A stretch of DNA of 64,000 nt from positions 62,001 through 126,000 of the forward strand of contig PYST01000034.1 of NCBI GenBank assembly GCA_003049485.1. Direction: 5' to 3'. Shown piece after piece: positions 48,701 to 60,770 of the stretch (within the stretch, counting starts at the first letter, position 1; the number at the start of each line of letters is the position of its first letter). The stretch is from Ophioceras dolichostomum. Its lineage: Eukaryota > Ascomycota > Sordariomycetes > Magnaporthales > Ophioceraceae. A program made the translations under genes and the position numbers. The notes below the pieces were generated by a model, which was given only the letters and a program-made list of their open reading frames with translations, made no database searches and had not been told where the DNA came from.

Positions 48701-49106
48701 GGGGAGGGGGGCTGTCAACCTGTAACTTGTGTAATGGACGTAACGCGGGTTCGTGCTGAGGGAGGGGGGAGAAGGAGGTGAAAGTCCGCGTCCATGCATC
48801 AATCCAACCCATGGGAGAGGGAGAGGACGGGAGAGCGAGGGCCCGCTGGCACATAGCACAGGGCAGGACGGGTGCAGGCCGGCTCCGAGGTTTGCTCTTC
48901 TGCATGTCTGTCTGCTTGTTGGTGAGCAGGCGGGCTGATTAACCATAGGCATACATACGAGGAGCAGAGCAGAGCACAGGGAGCAGAGCAGAGAGACAGT
49001 GGGCCGAGTGGGACAGACAGGAGGGATCTACGTGGCACCAGAGGCATGTCTGTGAGTGTGCGAGTGCGGCTGCCGGCGTGATGCTGCCGGGGGTGGCGAA
49101 GAGGGC

Positions 49107-49124
49107 ACGAACGAACGAACGAAC
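49107..49124. repeat. (ACGA)n microsatellite
   Basis: About four ACGA units in tandem within the gene desert. Confidence 0.75.
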
Positions 49125-49814
49125 ATGAGCTCACAAGTCCCGGAGCCTTTCGCCCCCGGTCCATCCCATCGCATCATATCATATCACGTCCCTCCCCTCT
49201 TCCTCGGCGTCATCAGGTCTGAGACCGGCAGTAAGTTCCCTTCTTTCCGGTTGGACTCTCCTCCTTGGGCATGGGGCTGGCTATTTTTTTCTTTCTTTCT
49301 TTCGTTCGTTCCGAACCCTTACGAGCAACGAGAACAACCACAAGCACACAAGCAAGTAAACAAGCACAAAGCAGCACACTGACCGATCCGGTCTCGGGAT
49401 CATCCTTGAACAAGCTAGATTTCGGATGCGCGCTTCGTCGTCCGTGCAGAAGGCGGCAGTGGCACCGGCAGTAGATACATACCTAGGTCGAACCAGTATG
49501 TGGACTTCTTGTCGACCTTTGTAGACGGACATAGGCAGACAGAACACACAGACGAACGCATTCCCGTGAACTGATGACGAATCAGGCTGAACGGCCTGGA
49601 CTGCATTGATGGATGCTGGGAACACAGTCGGTTGGTGGAGCACAGACCAATGCGTTCGCAGCCATAGCGTTGCAGTCGTACCGCAACTGGATGAGCAACT
49701 GGATGAAAAAGATCTTTCTTCGTTTTCCTCGATACTACGCTGCTGCCCACTGCCCACCTACTCTGGCCGTCTGGTTCGCAGCGCGCAGACCGGCGTCGGA
49801 CCCGATTTGGTGGT

Positions 49815-49850
49815 GGTGTCACTGGTGTCACTGGTGTCACTGGTGTCAGT
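49815..49850. repeat. Four tandem copies of a 9-bp unit
   Basis: The unit GGTGTCACT is repeated four times; the fourth copy has one substitution (GGTGTCAGT). It is not within a gene I can support. Confidence 0.85.
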
Positions 49851-50707
49851 GGTGGGTGTTGGTTGGTTAGCAGGTTCTTTGATCATGTATGTGGGTGTCC
49901 GTGTTCCAGAGTGGGCGGGCTCGTTCTTCATGATTCCGCTTTCCACTCAGCTCAGTTCGAATCCATCGGTTCATCAGCCATATTCATCATCAGTGATTGC
50001 CCGAACTCCCTCCCATTGGCTCCTCGTCGTTGGCTGGTTTGGCTTCGAGCCGGCCAGCGTCTGTTCCATCTGTCTGTGCGTCCATCCTGCGTCTCTGGTG
50101 AGCTCACCGGGACTGAGTTGAGTGGACGACCGTGCTCTGATGAGAAAGGCCAGACTGCAGACGCGGCACGCGTGGTACCAGACCCGACCCGACATTACAA
50201 CACATTAACGCTGTGTCCAAGTCAACAACAAGCTCCAATGATGCTTTGCTGCTTGCACTGGCCGACTGACTGATTCACTGACCGATTCACCATCACAACC
50301 ACCACACATTGGGCCACTTATTTGAGTCTGGTCTGGTCTGGATCGAGGGTCCCCGAGCGACCGTTGCAAGGGACCCACTGATCACCGCCGATTCAACCCT
50401 TTCTCCCCGTAAAAACTTAAAATAAACGTCCAGTGTTTTTTCTTTCTTTTCTTTCATATCCTTGTCCTTGTCGATATTGAACAGATGTGTCCTCATACTA
50501 CGTTGTTGAATAATACCCCCTCCCACATCCTATGTAGTTTGAGCTCAATAATTACCAATACTGCATAGCAGGTACTATGTATTGGCTTTTCTTCTTCCTT
50601 GGCATGGGCTGCAGAAGATAGGAAGGTGGATGGATGGATGAGTGGGTGGGATGTGCAATCGAATCTCCAACTGTTTGCCCGATACGTCTCTACGTGGGGA
50701 GACATGT

Positions 50708-50726
50708 CTACCTACCTACCTACCTA
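50708..50726. repeat. (CTAC)n microsatellite within a CCTAGG-family palindromic patch
   Basis: Four to five CTAC units are followed at once by an inverted AAGGTAGCTGGTAGG stretch, so the repeat is part of a partly palindromic patch extending to about 50785. Confidence 0.75.
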
Positions 50727-52725
50727 AGGAAGGTAGCTGGTAGGCAGATAGGGAGGGAGGCTGCTGGAGGTTACCTACCACGTAGGTCGAAGGCTGGAGA
50801 GAGTTATGCGGCGGTTCGGTTGGTAGGGCTCCCTTTGTGGTTGTAGGATCAGGTTTGGGCTTATTCCATGCAGAAACTCGGAAATGAGCTGTGATCCCGC
50901 TCACGGTATCATCCGTGGCGGGCGGCCCTCTCCCCTGCTCTGTTCTGCGTCGCTTCTATCCCTCTTCTCCCCCCTCCCCCTTCCTTCTCTTCTTCGGTGC
51001 TTTTTTTTGTTCGTATCGTCGTGTCTGCTCTACACCTTCGGCGAGCCGCAAGACTCGGCCCCGAGACATGATCGGTCCGTCTTCAACCTAGGAGCCGCAG
51101 GCCAAGTGTTGGTGGGTGGGTGTGTGGGTTGGTTGGTTGGTTGGTCCTGGTCGACAGGCGGCATGATGGTTTGGTTCTTGAGTCACAAGGAGCTCCTCAT
51201 TTATGGAATATGGGAGCATAGGTGGTACGGAGAGTACCTATATCTTCTTCATCTGCAGGGTAGACGTTCGTAGGCCGCAGCTTTACCACCTATCTAGGAA
51301 GTGTTGGCTGTCGTCGGCTCGTCCTAGCCAGCTTCTCTTACATACGACGTCAACTACAGCTCGAGCGGCCCGTTCTGATTTTTCGAGGGTTACATTCTCT
51401 ACCTTCCCCGCTTCGTGGGCGAGGCCTGCCAGCCACCCGATTTCCCTTTTCATGTTCGGCAGACATCCTTTGGCTGGCCTTGCTCGGCAGACAGAAAGGT
51501 GAGCCAGTCCGAGGGACATGGGGAGCTGCTCGGTGTGGGTGTGACAGCAGAGGAAGGAGTGGGACCGAAAAAGAATCCCTCCTTCTTCAGTATCTCTGCT
51601 GTCCGTAATAGGGTAACGAGGAAAAGGATTCGTGGTTAGCGGAAGAAAGAATAGGCAGGATTCTCGCTGCCCACTACGCCACGGGTCATAGACACAAGCA
51701 TCAACAACTGGCAGTCAAACAGGACCATAAACTTGAAGTAGGCCGGGATGTCGACGGCGGGGCTTTTCTGGGAGCCACCTGGAATCCACAGAGTAAGGGG
51801 CATCTATCTGCCTCCTCCTCCCTTGCGTAGACATTCCTGCATTTGGCAAGACAAGACCAACGGCAACTTGGCGACGGACCAACCGCAAGCCAAAGATCAT
51901 CCATACCTAGCGAAGCACAATAATGCATCGGCGGATAGACAGACACCAGGCCAGATGCCGGCTGGCAAAGAAGGCCCATCACCTGGCCTCATCACACTGG
52001 GTCCTTGCCTCGCGGTGTGCGAGGGCTGTTTTCAACGTGGATGGAGATATGTCGAGCCAAGGAAACGAAGAGAGTTGGTGCCTAGTTCCCCGAGCACGAG
52101 CGAGGTCGGCGACCATATGCCTGATCGCATGCATGCCCGCCTGCCCGCCTGCCTTCCTGCTTAGGTGTGTATGACCAAATGCAACTGTCGACGAATCGAG
52201 CACTCGCACGACATACATGCAATACTCATCGAGGAAATGAAGAGAATGAGGGAAAGGCTTTCGGCCCGCCGTTGGCCGTTGACGGGCGCGTTGGGCGAAG
52301 CGCCTAGTCACATATATTCTTGTGCGCTTGCTTGATCGCCCATGCGCAATATGGAGCCGCTGCAAGTCATTTCGGATGTGTTGGGCGACGACAGCGTTGA
52401 TCATCTTTTTGTGCGTATGTATGCGTCAGACGCCGCCAGCATGACCGGGTGTTGAGACGCACGCACGCCGCTTTGACTATTTCGCCCAGATATCTGGGCG
52501 AAGCAAACTAGGTAGGCAGCAGCTTTGACCTCGTAGGTTGTGAACACTGGCCACTATCCAGACAGTGGGAGGGTAGGGGCAGAAGACTCCTCCCTACCGA
52601 CCGAGGTGCCTAGGCAGGAATTGTCGTCGTCTTGCACGATACCATCCTCGGCCGAGTGCCTCCCTCTCCCCACCGCCAGTGCGTCTTTGAAGTGCTGTGT
52701 TCGGCAACAGCATCTGCCAGAGCAT

Positions 52726-52749
52726 GAGAGAGAGAGAGAGAGAGAGAGA
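52726..52749. repeat. (AG)n microsatellite
   Basis: About twelve uninterrupted GA/AG units in the gene desert. Confidence 0.85.
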
Positions 52750-53650
52750 AGGACGGGCGTTGCTTGCAGATTGTCGGCAGTGACGACGGGGCGGTTGGCC
52801 GGAGGGCGAGTAAGGCCGAGTCACCCCAGTTGCCCTCATCCCATCACTGCCGGACGAAGGCCTTCCAGCAGGCAGCCATGGTAGCATAGGGAGAAGGAGG
52901 AGGCTGCTGCTACAGCTGCCGCAGTTGTTGCTGCTGGAGATCCCGGCTTCTTTCCGAGCAGACCATGGTATAGGGGAGGAGAAATATGGTGTAATAAGAG
53001 TAGGGCCACGCTACTAGTATACCCTCCCTGTCGTCAGGCTATGGCAGGCGATAACATAGAAGCCTTCAGCTTGATAAAAGTGAGTACATAAGAGAAGAGG
53101 GAAGAAGAGAAAATATGAAATTACGCGGGGATCGACGCCTGGCGCTCTCTTCTCTTCCTTACTTACTGGCGGTGTCTGTCTGTCTAGGTGGGTGCTCTGG
53201 GCTCTGTTCTTCCGTCTCGGGGCGAGGTGGCCCGACATTCCGAGTTCCCTGTGGTGCGTGTTTTTCCTTCCGGAAACACATTGCTTCGAGTATGTCTGAT
53301 ATCTTTGAGCTGAGCCGGTCCGATCCTGATCTGATCTGACTGACCTAGGTAGGTAGGTAGCCTGACCCTTCCCTGACTGGGTACCTACCTAGGTAATAGG
53401 CAGCCCGTTGAGCTGGGGAGTCGGATCCGCGGTCGACGACGGCTGATCAGACCGAAGCGGGACGATCCTCACGCAACGAGGCGTCGTCGGGGACAGAACA
53501 GATCTACCTACCTGATCTGACTTTTCTCTCTCGCCTCCACGGGCCTCTCTTCTGAACCTTGTCCCTGCTCTCCATCAAATCAAATACCGTGCCGTTATAT
53601 TTGAGTTTTCCTAAATTGTTCAAAACCCCAGCCATGATCGCCCTCGCATT

Positions 53651-53681
53651 CCCCCCCCCCCCCNNNNNNNNNCCCCCCCCC
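53651..53681. other. Poly-C tract with assembly gap of 9 N
   Basis: Thirteen C, then nine N (53664-53672), then nine C. This is an unresolved homopolymer in the assembly, not a biological feature; the true length is unknown. Confidence 0.97.
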
Positions 53682-54423
53682 GGCGACATGGTGGTGACCG
53701 CTTTCGGCTGTCCTTTTTCTTTTTGTCAGCGTTGTAGATCATATTCGCTTCGTCTTTTTGTTTTCTGTCTTTTTTCAAATTGCAATCCTCGTCGTCGATC
53801 CGATCCAGGTTGGGTCCAACTGGGAAGGTAGCGAGAGGAATCCGGCACACTGTGCGTGCCTCATCGTTCCCGCTTCTCCAGGGCTGGCTCGACGGCCCAA
53901 AGAGGGAAGACTGAAGGAGGTTCCCTCTCGGTCAGAGATGAAGCGGCTGGTTGCGCCCGAAGACGACTGAAAGGGAAGACGGTGTGGGTGGTTGCTGCTA
54001 CAGCCCATGCTGCTGTAGGTATCCAGCGCCAGGCGATGTGCCGTGTCGGAGATTGATGATGATTATCCCGACTACCTACCGAGCTAGGTAGCCATATGGG
54101 AGAGGCCAAGGACGCTTCGTAGGAGGCAATATACCTTCACAGCACGAATAGAGAACACGAATGGAGAGTTGATGTACCTTTGTAAGAAGGTAGGTAGGTA
54201 CTAGAGGTACATTTCAGTGGCCATCCCATAGGTAGTCTCAAGACTGGAAATGAGGACGATGCTTGGATGTCTGTAAGTGAGCCTCTCTCGACTCGGATGT
54301 TATGGGATGCATGTGATGCGACCACATCCCGTTCTGCTGCATCCGCGCACAGAGAGAAAAGGCTGGGCGGGGAGATGAGGTGGTGAGAAGACCGGTCTCG
54401 TCGACGGCCTTTTCGGCACCGAA

Positions 54424-54447
54424 GCTGCTGCTGCTGCTGCTGCTGCT
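54424..54447. repeat. (CTG)n trinucleotide repeat, non-coding
   Basis: About eight CTG units occur in the gene desert and are not part of a frame I can support. Confidence 0.85.
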
Positions 54448-55670
54448 ACATACTGCTGCAGGTTCTCAATGCGTGTCTGGGTTTGGTTGGGTCTTGGGTC
54501 GCCTAGATGGATCGGGGCCGCTGGGTGACGAGACGGGACGGACGGCAATGAGATGAGATTGGATGATGGTATGGTATGGCATGGTATAATGGCATTGGAA
54601 ACAAGCCGCAAGCAGCCCGTCGTCCGTTCACGCCAGACAGACAGCCTGCCAGCATCCCGCCCGTGCTTTCATTCACCGTCATTGGGGCTGACGAAACGCT
54701 GACTGACATGTCCACAATAAGGGATGAATCGGGAAAGAGAGGGAAAAGGGGAAGGGAAAAAAGATTGAGAGATGCGGTAGAGAATTGGCACGTGTGGCCA
54801 AGGCAAACACACTGGGTAGCTCCGTCCACATGTTGTGTATGTTTGGTAACCTTGAAATTGAGTGACTGACTCGCTAAGAGGTCACCATATTCCGCAATCC
54901 GCATGGTCCGGTTTGGGTGGGCTTGCGATCTTGATTTTCTAGACCGAGCGAGATCCCTTTGCCGTGCCGTAGCGTAAAAAAGAAATGATGTCTGATGTAT
55001 TTTTGTTCCTCTCCACATGCCTCAACGGCGCCGCGGCGGGACGGGGCTGGCGGCTGAAAAGGCTGGCGGCTGCTCAACTTAGGTCAAGGCGGTGGGCGTG
55101 TGTGAGAAGCTGTAAATTCTCGTGGTGAGGCAGTTTAAGCGCCCGGCTGACAACCTTGCCGCGTCTCTCCCCCCTCACTTCCAATTCGGAGAAAAGTTGT
55201 CTCGATTGAACGGCAAAGCTGGCAGGAGGGAGGGAGGGAGTGTAGGGAGGGAAGGAAGCATTGATGCATCATCAGCCGGCGGCCGGCATTGCCCATACCT
55301 CCCTACGAGTCATCAACATCATAACAATCACATCTGATCCATCGGTCCAATACTCAGTCCCCAATCGCCAAGTTGACCCCTTTCGCAAGGGTATTCCGAT
55401 GTGGCACGGAATGGGTCAGAGTCGTGTCGTGCGGAGGGGAAGAAAAAAAAGTAGCGCCGTCAGTCGATTCGATTCGCGAAGAAAAAAAGAGCGGTTAGCG
55501 GGTTACATCGAAGGCGTCTGCGCAGCCCTATATTAAGCAACGGGACCGACCCAGACAATCAGACATTCGATCATCAATTCATTCGAGCATGGGTCAACCA
55601 CATACACACTCTGTAAGTGGCAAGTACAGGGAGGGGAGGGTAACTCACGATATACCCTGCTGTTTTTCTG

Positions 55671-55718
55671 CAGTTCTACCCCCAGTTCTGCCCCCAGTTC
55701 TGCACTCAGTTCTGCACT
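55671..55718. repeat. Four tandem copies of a 12-bp unit
   Basis: The unit CAGTTCTGCMCY-like (CAGTTCT followed by ACCCC, GCCCC, GCACT, GCACT) is repeated four times head to tail. Confidence 0.85.
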
Positions 55719-56942
55719 CTGCAGTCGCAGTTTGAATGCTCTGACGCAGCCGTCACCACCCAGGGTGTGTGGGTGTGGGACCAAGGACGGTGGACCGTGG
55801 GACGCGGATGGACGGGAAAGCTTCACAATGGAGGTGCTCGGAGTGCCCTGTCTGGTCCTGGCTGCCGCCGTCAGCGCCGCGACTGCGACGGCGCTGATCT
55901 CTCTGCCGTTGTATTTATCATGTACCACACATGTTGTGTTATGTGCATATTATCGTCCACGGAGTTTGATAATACCACGGTACATCAAAAGTTTAAGTGG
56001 ACGGACGAGTCTAAGTCTAAGTAGGTCGACAGGGATAGAGGGTTGAAGCTAAGCTGTAAGTAGGTGGTGGTACGGAATATCATAGGGAAGTTTAGGCAGG
56101 CTGCCGAGTACCTATAAACGACGACTTACACCACCGAGGTACATCCCATCCCTCCTCTCTTCCCGTCTTCTATTGATCTACGTACTGTATCCATCCCCCC
56201 CCCCCTCTACCCTCCCACCCTTTTCCCCATGCGAACCGCCATGACCCATCCCATGGGCCGTGTTCGCGTGCGTGTGCCGCGTCCTGCCTAAGACCTTGGG
56301 TGACAAATAATAAATTGCCCGAAGACCGAAATCAGCAAGCTCGAGTTGACGATGGCTCCCCGTTCTTCTGAATATGGATAGCCGAACCTGGGCTGGGGTG
56401 GTAGTTAGGATAGAAGGGAGGGAAGGAAGGGGGGGGGAGGAAAAAGGAGGGGAGAATCACCACCAAGAAAGACATAAGATACGACCTTGTGAAAGAAAGA
56501 ATGAACACAACCCAATCCAACCCAACCCACCACTGATGGACGGCCACCAAAACTGGCCTCTTCCATCAATGATGATGATGACACCGCGGCCCCGCAAATG
56601 GGCCGCATGAGAAGCTATGCAAGCATCGTCGAAGCTTGCCCCAATCCGGACAAAATGTCCATGATTATCTCCTCCCTTCTCCTCTTCCACCACCCACCCG
56701 CAACCCCCCATCTTCTACTGTACATATACCGTACCATACCCATATAACTGACCTACATACATACCAACCCTACCTGTCCACGTACGTACATATTGGGTAA
56801 CGAGGGGCACATACATACATGTTTACCAATAATAGAAACATTCTTGCTTGTACATACGTACCCATCAGTTTATCTACAGTAGTCGGATTGGGGACAGCAG
56901 CGGGGAGCGAGCCAAACTCTGGGCATCAAGTTTCGGAGGTTG

Positions 56943-56967
56943 GGATGGATGGATGGATGGATGGATG
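56943..56967. repeat. (GGAT)n microsatellite
   Basis: About six GGAT units in tandem; related GGATGGATGG patches recur near 38034-38060 and 57191-57210. Confidence 0.85.
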
Positions 56968-58667
56968 GGATGTCAGAACGCAAAAAAGGCAGACACAGAC
57001 CGATATAGCTCTCGCTCTCTTGGCCCCGAGATGTATGGGTTGGGAAACTCGGAAGCAGATGATTTCCACTGGATGCAGGGACACAGCTCCCAGTCACACG
57101 TCCATTGCCTTCCCTTCCCTTCTTCGCCTTTCCCGCCCTCGCCGCCTTTTGTAAACTAACTAAACAACCAAGTAAACGACGACATACCATGGATTGGATG
57201 GATGGATGGTCGGGACCGGCCTCGGTATGGCATTGCATGGTATGGTGTGGTATGATACATAAAAAGAAAATATCACGAGCTGAGCCTTCAGGGGACAACA
57301 AAGTGTGTGTGCTATCAGACTCAAAAAAGGTGCCAAGTGGCCTATCACCAGACCCATTTGCCACGGCGCTTCAATGCTGGTGCGCAACAAACTAACGGCG
57401 GGCAATAACGACAGCCTGCCTACTGCGTACAGCAGCGGGCTCTGGGCTCGGGCCTCGCATTGCTTGGTCAGACCGAAAGGACCAAATCGGGGATTTTCAG
57501 CGGAAGCAAGCCAGTATGTACATACATACGTCCAAGCCAGCAGCACGAAGACAGACACATGCACCCCGCGATCTTGCCATACTATTCCGTATGTGTTAAT
57601 TCCTCAGATGTTCCGGTGCGGGTAGCCGGTGGCGGTGGTGATGATGGTGGTATTGGTGGCTGGCTGTATTGCGCCATGCCTGTCTTGTCAACCATGATCT
57701 TCCCAGCCCAGGTTTGATGGGCAAGCCACAGCACACCCAGAATTTGAAATGTTCTTCACTCTCAGCCTCCATGTGCAAATGTGATAGTCCCTGAGCAATA
57801 ATAGGTAATAAAAGTTGTTTGACCGTGTTCTTTCTCTTCCGGTCCCGGGTATCATACAAGGCCCTGAATAATAACGAGAAGAAGTGGAAATAAAGTTCCG
57901 TACCCCTTTCCTGAATGCTCGAGGAGAACTTTGTCCGGTTTAGATGCATCAGAAACGAAGCGATGAAAGAGAAGGACGAAAAAAAAAAAAATTTTGTCCC
58001 GGGAAAAATAACGCCTCTCTCTGATTTGAACCATGATCCCGTCCCCAAAAGTTATATCCATTCTTCGATCCATCCCCTGCCGTTGTAAACATATCGGTCC
58101 CGTGTGTCCTTCGATCATGTCTGCCCTGCTTTCTCCGGCCCTCCAAAACAGTCCCTTCCACATGATAATTTTTCGGTCGTTATATATAAACACAAGGCAG
58201 AAAGAAAATGACAATGCACCTATGACAGAAAAGAAAAAGAAAAAAGAACCAAATCATCAGTAACACAATTTTGAGCCTGAAAAAAAAAGAATAAAATTCT
58301 CTTGTCGGGACGTGACTCGCCAGGCAAGATGAAGCGAAGTTGGAGGATATGAGCTGGGATGAAGTGGCGCGAGGAACAACCGGGGGTAAAGGGGCGTGTG
58401 TGTGAGGTGGTCTGTGTTGTACGGAGGGTGTCAAACTGTTCAACGAGAACGGGTCGGAAAACAAAGAGAGAGAGAAAAAAATAACGGAAACAAAGAAAGA
58501 ATATGATGAAAGATAAACCGATCCTCATGATGATGCAAGCGTAGATCATTCGTGCCTATTTGAAATGATGAAGGGCGACGGGAAAAAAAGAAAGATGGCT
58601 CCACGGTTGAACCCCGTCACTCGCGTGCGTGGACAATGGCTGAAACAGACAATTAGAAAAAAGGAAA

Positions 58668-60770
58668 TCATTCATCATCTCGCTCGTGGAGCATGGGTCC
58701 GGGCCCCTGTCCACCGCCGCCACCACTACCACCACCACGCGTTGTCGTCGTCGTCGCTGCTGTTGAGGCGTTATCGTCCGCGTCTCGGCGTTGTGCTTGT
58801 GCCTGTGATTGTGGCTGCTGCTGCGGCTGGCCTCGTCCTGCAGAAGAGAACTGGGATGATGCGCTCGGTCCCGCCCTGGGCGACGGCTCCTCCGACAGCA
58901 GGGATGACACAGAGTGAGGCCCGCTCCTGGACTGCGCCGTTTGCTGCGTCGGGTATTGTTGCTGGTGCTGCAGCTGATGGTGCTGCTGCTGATGACGCGA
59001 CATCTCGCCCGCCATGTCACCGCCTTCCCTGGCCGTCGGGGGCGCCGATGAATGAGCGTGTGGTGGACCGTGAGTCGTCGGCGACGCGCCCCGATATCCC
59101 CCTGAGCCCGAGCCTGAGGCTGGACCTCCTCCACCGCCGCCTCCATATTGATCATGTCTTCCTCCACCACCACCATTGCCCCCATTGCCTCGCCCCGAGG
59201 GTCGAAAGGGTGATATATCGCTCCGCTGACGCGAGTGGGCCCGTCTGCGGCCGGGAGGAGGGTTCGAAAGTGAAGAAGGCCCGGGGCCGTGCGAGGAGGA
59301 AAAGGGAGGTGACCGGAGTCGTTGTTGCGATGGTTGCGGTGCGCTCGGAGGAGGAGCGGCGGGTTGAGGCCCCGTCGCCTTGCGCTTCCTGGGCGATTCC
59401 CCTACTGCGGTTTGCAAGAGCCGGGCCGGCCGACTTTGCGTTAGCCCATAATGCAATTTTCTTCTTTTTTTGGTTTCGGGCTCTCAAGCGCGCGCTCTGG
59501 TCTTGGACGCACCCGAAGGCGTGGGAGGCTGCGCGGAGCTGCTCCCGCTGGCGCTGGCGTGCGATGCCGGCGGCTGCCAGTAGTGGAAATAGATCGATGG
59601 CGAGGCCTGTGCCTGCTCCACTGCCCCTTGTTGGCTCTGGGCGGGGGCCGATGCAGATGCTGGCCCTATACCCGGTGGTGGTCCTGCCGGGCCGCCCGGG
59701 CCACCCCTTTCTGCTCTTTCTGCCCTCTCTCCTGGTCCGCCCTGGGAAGGGCCGGTTTGTAGCGTCGGCAGGTTCGAAGGGCCGGCGGGCGGCATCGGAG
59801 GCCGCTGCCCGGGTATGCTGTAGCCTCGTGGGCGAGCAGGAGACCCAGGATGCGGCGGCTGCTGCTGCGGTGGCTGCTGCTGCGGCTGCTGATGCGGGAT
59901 AAAGGGCGGATGGGGGCCCTGCGCCGAGCCAGGAGTGGACGGAACCCCGGCTGAGCCAGCGTATCCTCCAACATAGGACGCCTGTGACTGCGAGTCTCTC
60001 CTCTGCTCGGGGGAGACGGGTGGGGCGGCGGCTGCGGGCAGTAAGTGCTGCTGAGGCGGGCCTGGGAGTTGCGAGTACGCGAGCTGGCGTGCGAGCTCTA
60101 TGGCCTCCTGCGGGAGCGTGTTGCCGCTGATGCCGGCGAAGACGATAGCCACCATCGGGGGCGGGATGCCGCCCTGCAGTGAAGTTCGGAGGATCTCGTG
60201 CTCGGTCTTTCGTTGCTCCAGGCGCAGTTCCTCCTGTCGTGTCTTTTCCTCCTCCTGCCGCCGCTTCTCCTCCTCGGCTTTGGCCAACAACCACACCTTC
60301 ATAGCTTCATCAGGCCCTCCCTGCTGCTGCTGCTGTTGCCATGTTGGTGGTGCGGGGAGTTGACCCAGCGGGTGGCTATGAGAAAGGGCCTGTTGCTGTC
60401 CGTGGGCGAGTCCATGAGGTTGTTGCGGAGGTGGCTGCCCGAGGTGCTGGGGGCCAGCTGGTGGAGGATGAGACGGGTGAGGCGGCCCAGGAGGAGCACC
60501 ACCAGCACCACCAGCAGCACCACCACTTCCGCCGCCCGGCGGTAGTGGCGGCTGGGTTAGAGCCATGGCCGCCGGTGGGGGCAGGCCACGGTGAGATGCG
60601 GACATGGGCTGGCCACCGGGCGGACTGATGTTGCGAGGTATCGGAGGCGGCCTGGAGACCGTTTCATGGGCTATCAAGGGGGGTGAGGATCGAGATGTGC
60701 TTGGCGGCGTGGGCAGGTCATGGACGGACTTGTAGCCGTAGTGTATTACTGGCTGCTTGACGGTGAGCAT
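58668..60770 (-). CDS. Gln/Pro/Gly-rich fungal protein with coiled coil, unknown function, 664 aa
   Basis: I do not recognise a named family. Two exons (60770-59513 and 59404-58668) are joined by a phase-1 intron with donor GTGCGT, a CTAAC branch-like sequence and acceptor CGCAG, giving 664 aa. The first codons encode a conserved-looking leader, MLTVKQPVIHYGYKSVHDLP. Residues about 155-190 form a strongly charged helix (AKAEEEKRRQEEEKTRQEEL) that probably makes a coiled coil. It is followed by a hydrophobic patch MVAIVFAGISGNTLPQEAIE. The rest is low-complexity Gln, Pro, Gly and Ser, with a basic PRKRKATG patch just after the splice junction. Such composition is typical of fungal transcriptional or RNA-binding regulators, but that is only an inference. 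The long frames on the opposite strand are shadows of this gene's GC-rich sequence. Confidence 0.7.

Larger units (their letters stand above)
45737..58667. other. 13-kb gene desert between two converging genes
   Basis: No open frame on either strand in this interval shows a recognisable domain, a splice-consistent extension or protein-like composition. It begins with the TBC 3' UTR and ends with that of the Gln/Pro-rich gene. Contents that can be named are microsatellites, two minisatellites, a poly-C tract with a 9-N gap (53664-53672), ATGG/GGAT repeats, poly-purine and poly-pyrimidine stretches, and several CCTAGGTAGGT palindromes (46453-46473, 49476-49488, 50708-50785, 53341-53397, 54072-54091, 54186-54209). 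CT-rich tracts typical of fungal leaders recur, so unrecognised non-coding transcripts are possible. Confidence 0.5.

Noticed and set aside
48465..48905. 146-codon minus-strand frame in the gene desert
   Set aside because: Pro/Ser/Arg-rich translation of CT-rich sequence with no recognisable feature; the alternative frames are equally long.
49606..50121. 171-codon frame in the gene desert
   Set aside because: It includes a minisatellite read as LVSLVSLVS and has no domain, no splice support and chance-like composition.
53651..53681. Apparent C-rich structural element such as an i-motif
   Set aside because: The Ns show that the assembler could not resolve the run, so nothing can be said about its real sequence.
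58565..59902. 445-codon plus-strand open frame over the Gln/Pro-rich gene
   Set aside because: It overlaps a spliced minus-strand gene and has Ala/Arg-biased shadow composition; the minus-strand model has a splice site with branch-like CTAAC and matching phase.
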